From Euphorbia lathyris (taxonomy: Eukaryota > Streptophyta > Magnoliopsida > Malpighiales > Euphorbiaceae), in assembly GCF_963576675.1 (NCBI RefSeq), contig NC_088913.1, positions 87,357,001 to 87,421,000 of the forward strand: a stretch of 64,000 bases of DNA, given 5' to 3'. The position numbers and the translations under genes are program-made. A model generated the notes under the pieces. It did no database searches. It was not told the origin of the DNA and saw nothing but the letters and a program-made list of their open reading frames with translations. Numbering within the stretch: the first letter of the stretch is position 1; every line of letters begins with the position of its first letter. This document shows positions 10,373 to 19,125 of the stretch, in pieces.

Positions 10373-11624
10373 AAAGGCTTGGTATTTCGATATCGTAAAC
10401 TTCATGAAGAGTGGAACATACCCGACATAATCAAAACTTAGGGATCAAGCTGTGATTAGAAGGTTAGCTCGGCAGTTCGTCATCCACAACGACTTGCTTT
10501 ACAAAAGGCACACCGATGGGTTATAACTGAGGTGCTTGGATGCGGGAGAAGCCCGTGAGGCAATGGAGTCAGTACACTCGGGAATTTGTGGAGCCCATAT
10601 GGGAGGAGCAGTATTAGCAAAGAAAATCATAAGGCAAGGCTTCTATTGGCTCACCATGGAAAGAGATTGTAACGAATATGCGAAGAAATGCCATGATTGT
10701 CAAATCCATGGAGATTATAATCATTTACCAGCTATGGAACTGCACGTGTTAGCACCCATTTGGCCATTCGCAGCTTGGGGCATTGACATCATCGACGAGG
10801 TGAGACCTAACGCGCCAAATGGACACAAATTCATTGCAGTTGCCATTGATTACTTCACCAAGTGGGTAGAGGCAGAGTCGTTCGGCAAGTTGGGGTCCAA
10901 GCAGATGAGGAAGTTCATCAAAAAACACTTAATCACCAGATTCGGAGTGCCTCATCACATAATCACGGATAATGGGGTCCAGTTTCAAGGAGAAGTGAAA
11001 AGTCTATTCCAAGAATACGGTATTGAACATCATAAGTATTCTCCGTATCGTCCGCAGGCTAATGGCGCAGTAGAAGCCGCTAATAAGAACCTTAAAAGGA
11101 TTCTCGTAAAGACAGTAGAATCGCACCGGAATTGGCACGAGCAGCTTCCGCTCGCTTTATGGGCTTATCGCATGATGGTTAGAACATCAACTGGGGCAAC
11201 GCCGTTCTCCTTAGTGTATGGGGCAGAAGCAGTCCTGCCAATTGAGATTGAAAAACGATCGTTGAGAATCGCAGTAGAAGCAGAGATTCCCGAGACGGAA
11301 TGGGTGAAGAAGCGATATGAGCAGTTAGCATGGGTGGACGAGAAAAGGATGGAGGCCCTTTACCATGTACAGTTATATCAGCGAAGGATGGCCCGAGCCT
11401 TCAACAAAAAGGTCAAGGCCAGCCCTATCAAAGAAGGGGATATGGTGCTAAAACAGATCCGCGTGACGCACACCGACCCGAGGGACAAGTTTAGGCCAAA
11501 CTGGGAAGGGTCGTTCTTCGTGAAGAGGATACTAAGCAAAGGAGCGGTGAAGTTAACTATTATGGACGGCATGGAGTTCTCCGAACCTACCAATCTGGAT
11601 AGGCTTAAGAAATACTTTTCATAA
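10373..11624 (+). CDS. pol: Tat integrase
   Basis: The intact ORF runs 10536-11624 (about 362 residues). Upstream codons in shifted frames (SKLRDQAVIRRLARQFV, DLLYKRHTDG) with a TAA about 10523 are its broken N-terminus. The zinc-binding HHCC region is visible (HSGICGAHMGG, CHDCQIHG). The DDE catalytic triad is complete: GIDIIDEVRP, ITDNGVQFQG and GAVEAANKNL. The C-terminal part has KEGDMVLKQIR and NWEGSFFVKRILSKGAVKL, then FSEPTNLDRLKKYFS. There is no chromodomain, as expected for Tat. The enzyme would insert cDNA copies into the genome; this copy is probably non-functional because the polyprotein frame is broken. Confidence 0.92.
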
Positions 11625-11649
11625 AAAAAAAAGAGAAAGAAAATTCCCG

Positions 11650-11803
11650 ATAGGTTGAAAACCCGCAAAGGGCAGCCTATGCAACAATAAGGGACATCCC
11701 AATGGGTGAAAACCCGAAAGGGCACTCATTTGAAAATTCCGGGATAGTAAAATGAGAGATAAAAAATCGTCGGGATCTGAAAACCGAAAAAAGGCAGGTC
11801 CTG
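11650..11803 (+). other. three tandem covarying RNA stem-loops after the integrase stop
   Basis: Starting 26 bases after the pol stop are three hairpins of one design at 11650-11680, 11701-11730 and 11771-11803. Each has an outer stem of 8-9 pairs, a four-A bulge on the 5' side only, an inner C/G stem of 2-3 pairs and a G-A-rich loop (GCAAA, GAAA, GAAAAAA). Outer stems are ATAGGTTG/CAGCCTAT, AATGGGTG/CACTCATT and CGGGATCTG/CAGGTCCTG. The stems differ in sequence but keep pairing, and every imperfect pair is G-U in the sense strand and would be A-C in the antisense RNA. This supports a structured element in the genomic RNA. A role in 3'-end handling, packaging or export is only a guess. Confidence 0.75.
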
Positions 11804-12079
11804 GTAACGGTAGTTATATCTTGAGCAATTACAAAAATAATGTATAAGCGGCTAAGTATTTCTGTTGTTTGTAAATAAATAAAGGCATGAATATATTTGA
11901 AGAGAATGATTGGAATCGTTATAATCTACTGAATGCATGGTAATACGAATCATGAGTTATACATTTCTTACCTTTCTTTTCACAATAAAAAGCCTACATA
12001 CTATCCACCCCTCTCCCTATACACAAGCTATACATTGGGGTAATTCTAATAGAAAGCTACGAAGCTGTACATAATAAGC

Positions 12080-15053
12080 CTAATAAGGAGGGAAATTCCA
12101 GTGAGCCTCAAAGTCCCTCAGATGTGACACCCGCTCCGCAGATAGGGTCTCCTCGACAACTCGAAGTCTCTCCTCGGCGGCAAGGCGCCCCGCGGTCTCC
12201 TCTCGCGCTCTCTCCTCGGCGGCAAGGCGTCCCGTGGTCTCCTCCCGCATCCTCACCTCGACAGCAAGACGTCCCTCGGTCTCAGCTCGCATCACCATAG
12301 ACTAATGATCGTTCCTCTCCCGATACACCTGGCCGACCCTGGCATCGGCCTCCCGCAGCGCTTCGCTCCGTCTCAGCTCATGTGCACGGAGATCACTCTG
12401 TAAAAAAAACAGATATGAAAAAAAAAGAAATACAGACGAGAATAGAAGTCATACATACATATGTGCATACATTCCACTACACTAAAATGAAATAAAGATA
12501 CATACCAGGTGGCTGGCGCAACGCAAGCTGAGTCGATCTCTGAAGTAACCAGATAACCCCACATAGTCGGTGCATGTCTCCCTCGAAGTCTGGAGGGCGT
12601 CGGAAGGATCAAACGGTATCCTCGACGTAAAAGCAGGAGGAGCCATCTCAACACCGGCATAGGCCCCTCCGGACTCGTCATAACAAACTGTCGAGAAATC
12701 CCTCCCAAAGTCGGGGATGGGTACGCCTAAAGGGGGCCACTCTGGTCGAGCAGCTCCAGAGGACTCGCCAGCACAATATGTCGGCTCGCTCGTAGACGTC
12801 TGAGCCCGGGCACCATCGAAGAAATATGACATGTGGGCACTCCTCCAGGAACCCTCCTGCAAGCAAAGGCATAATAAATACCACTAACTATCTCGTAAAT
12901 AAAAATAAGTAGGTCGAACCACTCACTGGAACCTCCTCCCGACCAAAGACAGCAGCGACAGCCTCCGCCGAAAACACGTCCACCACAGGGTCCACCTCCA
13001 TCGCAACCGCAGGGGCGCCCATCGGGGTCAATAGTGTCGACAAATAGAGAGCGCGGCCCCCGGCATGGTCCCATACATCTCTAGGGGCAAAGCGGCGGGT
13101 CAAATCACGATGAATGTCCGATAAGGGCATGGTCCGCACGGCAAACATGGACAGGGGAATCTCTCCAGGTGTCCAGTGCGAGGCGCTAACCCCGGTGATA
13201 CCCCGATCACCCAAGTACCATGCTCGCACGCAGGGGCCGGTAAGAACGCACTGCTGCCCCTGGATGCGGGTGACATATGCGTAATCAGGACCAAAGTCAA
13301 GGTCATCCCACCTAAACCGCATCTGAAAACCAAAAAAAGAAAAGTCAAGTCTGATCAAACAAAAATCTAGCGTAGTTAGAAGATGTTCACCTCCCCCAAA
13401 GTCCGTGAATCAATCCAAGCTAGGAATTGCGCCACCGTCCGCCTCTCCTCGGTGCCTAGACCAAACTCGCTCCACCGAGCCATGAGTAGGGGCCTAACTA
13501 CCCGCGGTCTGCGCCGACGCTCGCATGGAAGAATCCGCCTCTCATAGGCCCAAACCTGCTTGTAGAAACAAGGGTTACGGACAGAAATCGCGAAAAGGAT
13601 AAAAAAGCAAGTTAAGGACGAACCACGTACCAGGAGAGCAAAAGTGTAACCGCCAAAATCCTTGCGCTTACGGCAAGTCAGATCCAAAAATTTGTACAAG
13701 TAAGCCAAGCCCGCTCCTGCCCAATCGTAAGACGACACAGCGTCCAAATCGCTGAAGGCCTGAATGAGACCCGCGTGTATCGTCCCGCTCTTGGTGCGGA
13801 AGATCGTCTCTCCTAAAGCGTATAAAAGGAAGCTGCGGACCGCCAGATCAGTGTCGTCTGTCCCACAAAAGTCCCTACGACTCAAAAGCCCAGAAGTGGT
13901 GATGAACTTCGCCGGGGTGGACTTGACACCCGTGTAGACTCCTGGTCCGATCAGAGCAGCCAACCTGGCACGGTCAACCCGTGGACGCACCATATCAAAG
14001 GAGAAGGGAACCGGAGTACCACTCCCCCGCAATTCGGTCAGCAAGGAAAAGTCGCGGGGCGAGATCGTCATTTCCCCGAACGAGAGGTGGAAGGTGTGGG
14101 TCGAGTCAACCCATCTCTCGCATAGGGCGCGTAGGCCGAAGCGGTCACACACCCCGTTGGCGCGGGGCAACGCTAAAATGAAGGGCTCGAAGCCCAACTC
14201 TCGCACACGGGCTTTCGCCGCTGCGCTAAGCATGGAATACCACACATGAATATCCTCTGTGGTCCCAGAAATGCCGATAATCTGGAAAGGACGAAACAAG
14301 TAAGTTTAAGTGTTATTCCTAGGCTTGCGTCTAATAAAAGCTCGTTAATCTAGCTATTCTTTCGGTCAAATCCAAACTAGAGACACTTTGTCAATTAGGA
14401 CCGTCATTTTGTGGAATCTCGTTCTTAGGGTTGTTTGTATACGATTTGATTAATTCATTATTCTTTGATCTACTCTCGCCCGCATTGGCAAAAAGATCGA
14501 TACAATTTTAACATTTAATTCGTGCGTTATTCACGTTTTTACTATTCACGTGCACTATTCATGTTTTTACTATTCACGCACACTATTCACGTTTTTACTA
14601 TTCACGTACATGATTCACGTTTTTACTATTCACGTACATTATTCGCGTTTTTACTATTCACGTGCACTATTCACGTTTTTACTATTCACGTGTACTATTC
14701 ACGTTTTCACTATTCACGTTTTTACTGTTGACAGGCATTGTTCGTAGTTTTACTATTCACATAATTCACATTCTTTCAAAAGACAAATAAAGTGTCACTT
14801 GCGGGCAAAGAAATTCATGTTTTATAGCTAAAGTCTGTTAAAGCAACCTAGAGGTTAGCATGCAAATCATGTTCAAAGTAGGATTACTGAAGCCTAGAAA
14901 TCTAGTCAAAAGACGAGGAAGTAAGAAAGTACTTACCTGGTTAGAGCGGGTCCGGCTCAGATGTGAGGTAGGATCCTGGAAAGGGGCCACTGTAGTGAGG
15001 TTCACAAAACCCGCATCCATGCCCTTCGTGCCATCATGTTTATCCAAATCCAT
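12080..15053 (-). CDS. antisense plant mobile domain (PMD) gene, six exons
   Basis: Spliced gene antisense to its host retrotransposon. Predicted exons (minus): 15053-14937, 14281-13631, 13555-13391, 13322-12927, 12856-12506 and 12397-12302. Donors are GTAAGT, GTACGT, GTGAAC, GTGAGT and GTATGT; acceptors are pyrimidine-rich ...CAG. All five introns are phase 0, so exon lengths 117, 651, 165, 396 and 351 are multiples of three. The product is about 591 residues. Exon 2 holds the PMD signature THTFHLSFGEMTISPRDF and LRGSGTPVPF; exon 3 holds MARWSEFGLGTEERR; the last exon is a charged coiled coil. A TAG at 12302-12304 stops it early; the same frame then runs to 12080 with 13-residue repeats (REETTGRLAAEER). 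PMD proteins occur as host silencing factors and as transposon cargo. Intron 1 contains the 28-bp minisatellite. Expression is unproven. Confidence 0.8.
14518..14760. repeat. 28-bp minisatellite inside intron 1 of the antisense gene
   Basis: About eight copies of a unit near TTCACGTTTTTACTATTCAC followed by GTGCACTA, with small changes at the GTGCA/GTACA position. Each unit contains CACGTG- or TTCACG-like boxes. Hypervariable tandem repeats are known from 3' untranslated regions of Tat-lineage elements. Open frames crossing it on the + strand are products of the repeat and are not genes. Confidence 0.9.
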
Positions 15054-15130
15054 CCCGAGAATAATCCAAATCAGAAGTTAGAGAGAGAGAGAAGAGAGAG
15101 AAGGTGTGGGGTTGAAATGAAACCCCACCA

Positions 15131-15140
15131 CCTTATATAA
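15131..15140 (-). promoter_or_regulatory. TATA box for the antisense PMD gene
   Basis: CCTTATATAAGG-type box, read on the minus strand as TTATATAAGG, about 80 bp before the exon 1 start codon at 15053. A start site about 30 bp downstream would give a short 5' leader of about 50 bases. It supports the idea that the antisense gene is transcribed from its own promoter rather than from the LTR. Confidence 0.6.
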
Positions 15141-15496
15141 GGAAAGGGAATGACATTCCCGTAAATAGTGAAAAAGGTACGATGTGACATAAAGGTAAAA
15201 AGTAAATAATTATTTACCAGGTGCACAGACCTCCGACTTGCAGTCCGTTTCAGCCTGCGTTTCTGCCAGACAGTGACCAATAATATCAAGATGGGACTCC
15301 AGACGACAGCCAAATTTTACAGAACAGTGGCGCCAGTCAAAATACAGACGACAGTCAACAGAGAAATAATTGTTAGTTTGAATCACTCCGGACGAAAAAG
15401 ACGTTCCTATCGAACCACTCAAACATCCGAGATAGTAGCTCCAGTAACAACACAGACGTCAGTGTTTTAGAATTCAGAATTGTTAGAAAGAACCTT

Positions 15497-15880
15497 TCGC
15501 TATTAAGCCATTTTACCCACGGTCGTAGACTGGGGTTGCTTTTGAGCCATTTTACCCGCGGTCGTGGACCAGGGTTGCTTTTGAGCCATTTTACCCGCGG
15601 TCGTGGACCAGGGTTGCTTTTGAGCCACTTTACCCCCCGTCGTGAACCGGGGTCGCTTTTGAGCCATTTTACCCGCGGTCGTGGATCAGGGTTGCTTTTG
15701 AGCCATTTTACCCCCCGTCGTGAACCGGGGTCGCTTTTGAGCCATTTTACCCGCGGTCGTGGACCAGGGTTGCTTTTGAGCCATTTACCCCCCGGTCGTA
15801 GGTCGGGGTCGCTTTTGAGCCATTTTACTCGCGGTCGTGCACCAGGGTTGCTTTTGAGCCATTTTTACCCACAGTCAACT
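15497..15880. repeat. 39-bp minisatellite upstream of the antisense gene
   Basis: About nine to ten copies of a 39-bp unit beginning TTTTGAGCCATTTTACCC. Two variants alternate: one continues GCGGTCGTGGACCAGGGTTGC, the other CCCGTCGTGAACCGGGGTCGC. The alternation suggests a 78-bp higher-order unit. As 39 is divisible by three, one + frame reads as a 13-residue periodic peptide (LLSHFTRGRGPGL), which I do not regard as a gene. Confidence 0.92.
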
Positions 15881-16087
15881 TAGGCTAGGGTCCGTAAGAA
15901 GAACATCCGCCGGCGGCCGATTCAAAGGCAAGGACGGAAAGAATCGAGAACGACGCCGGAACGCGTAGCGTAAAGGTCAGGTATTCTTCCTCCTACTCTT
16001 TACGTGTCTTTTACTTTTATATGTTTTACATTGCATGTGTTGCTTTAGCAAAAAACGTTTTCAAAACACACACATCGCTGCCAAAAT

Positions 16088-16104
16088 AGAAAAGTAGGGG
16101 CAAC
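16088..16104 (+). other. polypurine tract of the Tat element
   Basis: The purine-rich stretch AGAAAAGTAGGGGCAAC lies directly before the 3' LTR start TGTAGACACC, the expected place for the plus-strand primer. Confidence 0.65.
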
Positions 16105-19042
16105 TGTAGACACCGAGTCGGAGGACCTGTGACGAAAACCTGTAACAAGACGGTTGAAGCGGTTGGTTCCGGAAGTTTTTAAAGCAAAAATATATAATAA
16201 AAAGGGAAGAAATTAGTGGGAGTCGCGGTCGTCAAGTGGACGGCTCGCAAGTGCTCAACGACGTGGTGCGAGCGCCTAGCGGCAGCCGACGCGTGTCCGA
16301 CGACAGTTGGACGCATGCCCGGCAGCGCGGGGCGCACGCTCGACGTCCGCTGGGCGCGAAAACCCTGGCAACGCGAGGCGCACGCTCGACGTCCGCTGGG
16401 CGCACACGCCCGGCAGCGCGGAGCGCGCGCTCGACGGCCGATGGGCGCGCGCGCCCGACAGCGCGGGACGCATGCCCGGCGGCCGCTGGGCGAGTGCGCC
16501 CGGCAGTCGCTGGGCGAGCGTCCAGCGACGTTGGGCGGACGCCCAACGCTCGTTGGGCGAACGCCCAACGTTAGTTAGGTGCGCGCGACCAACGATAGTT
16601 GGGCGTTCGCCCAACCATGTTGGGCGTTCGCCCAACTAATGTTGGGCGTCCGCCCAACGAAAGTTGGGCGTTCGCCCAACGAAAGTTGGGCGTCCGCCCA
16701 ACTAGGTTGGGCGTTCGCCCAACCAGCTTTGGGCGACGCCCAATTTTATTTGGGCGTCGCCCAAAGACTTCCGGGACCCGTTGCCTATTTAAGGCACGGA
16801 TCCCCATGCAAGAGGGGAGGATTTTTTTGGAGACTTTCTCACTCTAAGACATTTTTTAGAGAGAGAAAGTTATTTTTTTGGGAAAAAATATTTTTTTTCC
16901 TAAAAATTCCGAATTTCCTAAAAGTTAAAATTCTACCAAAAATAGAAAAAAACACCGGAAAAGCACGATTCGTGGAATCAACCGACTTCGACTGTCAGAT
17001 ACCGATCTTGAGGTATTATCCGAGGACTAGACTCATTTTATTTTATTTAATTTTTTTCTTTAATTTATTTATTTTTATGTTATAATTTTATTTATTTAGT
17101 TATTTATTTATTTATCACGTTTTATTTAATTTTTCGTATTTATTTAATTTTCATCTCGTATTAGATAAACGTTCGGTTTTGTTTTAAAATAAAAACCTCG
17201 TTTTAATATCCCAATACGAACCGTGATCCGATTCAAAGGTAGTTCGAGTATTAAAAACGTTGTAATTATAAGTTTTAAGAATATTTCAAAATAACGTTTT
17301 AAAATAAAAACGTCGTTTTAGGAACTTCCGTTATAAACTATGATCCGTTTTTGGTAGTTCGGAAGTCCAAAACAAAATAGATCTAATCTAAAGCTTTTGA
17401 ATAAATCTGGAAAGTTGTGGACTGTTTCTGTAATTTTACGTTTTCTGTCACTAAAGGCTGTTTACCGACGGATTTTCCGTCGGTAAAGCTGCTGGAACCT
17501 TAAATACCCATTTTTTAATTCTTTTTCTTATCTTTTTGACATTTCTTCTTAAGTATATCTCTATTTAATTATGTAAAATATTTGATAAATATATTTTTGG
17601 TTTATATAATTATTATCTACATATTATATGTCTATTTGTGTTATGTTAGAAATTTAATTTATATTAATTTGGTTTTGTAAATTATATAAGTATATATGTA
17701 TAGTTTTTGTGACTTTTGGGGTGATTAATTGGTTTTTGTGTTATGATGTAAATATTGTTTTCGAATCAAAGGTTATTTTCTTATTTATGAACTTGCCTCA
17801 TCATTTTTACATGTTTTGATTATAATATATCATACTTAGTGTTATTTTCATTATTATACATATACTTAGCTATACTATAGGGTATTCTTTGCTTGGTTTT
17901 CAAAGTTATATGTATATCATTATTTTTATCTAAAAATATATATATGTACATATTCTTCCTTATTCTTTTTGGCATTTGGGGACATGGTTTTAAATTGGTT
18001 TTCAATTGAGGAATTTTGATTTAATTGGTTCATTGTTGTAATTATGATAATGTTAAAGGTTAATTGAGTGAAAAGGGGAAAGTAAAATAAAAAAAAAAGA
18101 GTTTAATTTGCTTATTTAAACTTAAAGTTTTCTAGATATTCCTAGAAGTGTAAGTAACGTTTTCTTGACATTTTAAACCATTTCTTAAAACATCACGTTT
18201 TAAAACATTAATTCGTTCCAACGACGGATTAAGTGAACCTTGTAATTAAAATTGCTTTTAATTGTAAATAATAGAGTTTTTGAATTGTTTTCCTAACTAA
18301 ATGGTTTTTGAACAAAATAAATTGACTCGTATGCTTAACCACGTTTTCTTATTAAGGCTTTTATCTCAACATTTTCAAACATTCGAGTCGTTCCAACGGC
18401 GATTCGAGTGAACGTCATTAAACGGGGTTTTGAAACGTACCTAAATCGTTCCAACAACGATTAAGGTACGAAACATGTAAATAAACTCGTTTTTGGGAAG
18501 TGAGCTTAGTTTAGAGTTAGTATGTAATACGAAGCATAAATCACATTGTAAACAAATCAATTCTTTCTTCTCCCCCCCTCTCTCCTATGTATTTTGAACT
18601 GATGTAAATGGGTGATTCTTTACCAAAATGGCTTTCCATAATATATGCTCAAAACGGTTTTCAAAACGAGAAAGAAAAGGTTTCAAATGAATTTTAAACT
18701 TAAAGAAATATGCGATTAGTCCGTTATCGCCTAACACGCTGAGTAGGAGGCCGGTGGTTCATAACCGGACGATGTCGGGGTGCCTAGTAGCCTTTCTCCG
18801 GAAAGGAGCTAGCCTTCTCGGCTCGTACCTAAGTTTCTCGAACCCTCACCGGTCTCCTGCAAGAGATCGATGTTCATTTTCCCATTCATGGGTGGCGACT
18901 CTTCCATACTCCGAGCTCCGGTCCTGCCGAGCAGCTTGATTCCACGATTGGTTGCTTTCGGCGCCAATCACCGCTTACGTCGCCATGAGGTGTCCACCCC
19001 CCGGTCCGCCCGGGAGATTAGGCCGCGGCACCTCGTCTAACA
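16105..19042 (+). repeat. 3' LTR of the Tat element, full length (2938 bp)
   Basis: Begins TGTAGACACCGAGTCGG and ends CTCGTCTAACA. Its last 2309 bp match the 5' LTR. The first 629 bp are unique to this copy and hold a GC-rich tandem array and a run of palindromic hairpins. TATA-like TATTTAAG is at 16786-16793. The antisense gene and minisatellites lie just outside, before the polypurine tract. Confidence 0.93.
16319..16733. repeat. GC-rich tandem array and serial hairpins in U3 of the 3' LTR
   Basis: From about 16319 to 16530 lies a degenerate 45-46-bp repeat with blocks such as GCGCACGCTCGACGTCCGCT and GGGCGC. From about 16540 it grades into a run of self-complementary units of the type GTTGGGCGTTCGCCCAAC, about seven in a row, each able to fold on itself. 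The run ends with the longer palindrome at 16735-16774 around TTGGGCGACGCCCAA. All six frames are open here because of the composition; none of these ORFs is a gene. Such arrays next to a TATA box may bind protein or attract CG methylation; this is inference. Confidence 0.85.
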
Positions 19043-19093
19043 ACGGGTAGCCTTGCTAGCCGCACCTCTAACATTCCAACACAACAAATCCAT
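19043..19093 (-). pseudogene. start of LINE ORF2 (endonuclease N-terminus), cut by Tat insertion
   Basis: The ATG at 19093 opens MDLLCWNVRGAASKATR, the typical first residues of a plant L1 ORF2 with the apurinic-like endonuclease block WNVRGA. It lies 33 bp after the ORF1 stop, the normal spacing. After 17 codons it meets the end of the Tat 3' LTR. The remainder of the endonuclease is absent; the RT part resumes at 1042 on the other side of the insertion. Confidence 0.85.
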
Positions 19094-19125
19094 AGAAAGA
19101 AGGACAACTGACCGTACCCACAACC

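Larger units (their letters stand above)
1043..19042 (+). mobile_element. Tat-lineage Ty3/gypsy LTR retrotransposon, 18 kb, with antisense cargo gene
   Basis: Two LTRs flank a primer-binding site, gag, a second gag-like ORF, RT-RNase H plus a second RNase H, integrase, a 4.5-kb 3' region with an antisense gene, tandem repeats and a purine-rich tract. The extra RNase H after the normal one and the lack of a chromodomain place it in the Tat (Ogre/Retand/Grande-like) lineage. Sense ORFs carry in-frame stops at 6814-6816, 8011-8013 and 8594-8596 and frame changes near 8485 and 10.37-10.54 kb, so this copy is dead as an autonomous element. The 5' LTR lacks its first 629 bp or so relative to the 3' LTR. 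The element sits in codon 17 or so of a LINE ORF2; because the left junction is deleted, no target-site duplication can be read. Confidence 0.92.

Noticed and set aside
14522..14747. Two ORFs with FTIHVHYSRFYYS-type repeats
   Set aside because: Products of the 28-bp minisatellite, which lies in an intron of the antisense gene.
15497..15880. Regular repeats that might suggest a CRISPR array
   Set aside because: Units are directly adjacent with no unique spacers, and the DNA is a plant genome.
15536..15883. 115-residue ORF with LLSHFTRGRGPGL repeats
   Set aside because: It is the 39-bp minisatellite read in one frame; no start context or domain.
16179..16639. Overlapping open frames on both strands, rich in Arg/Ala/Pro
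   Set aside because: All six frames are open because of the GC-rich tandem array in the LTR; no domain, and the 5' LTR lacks the region.
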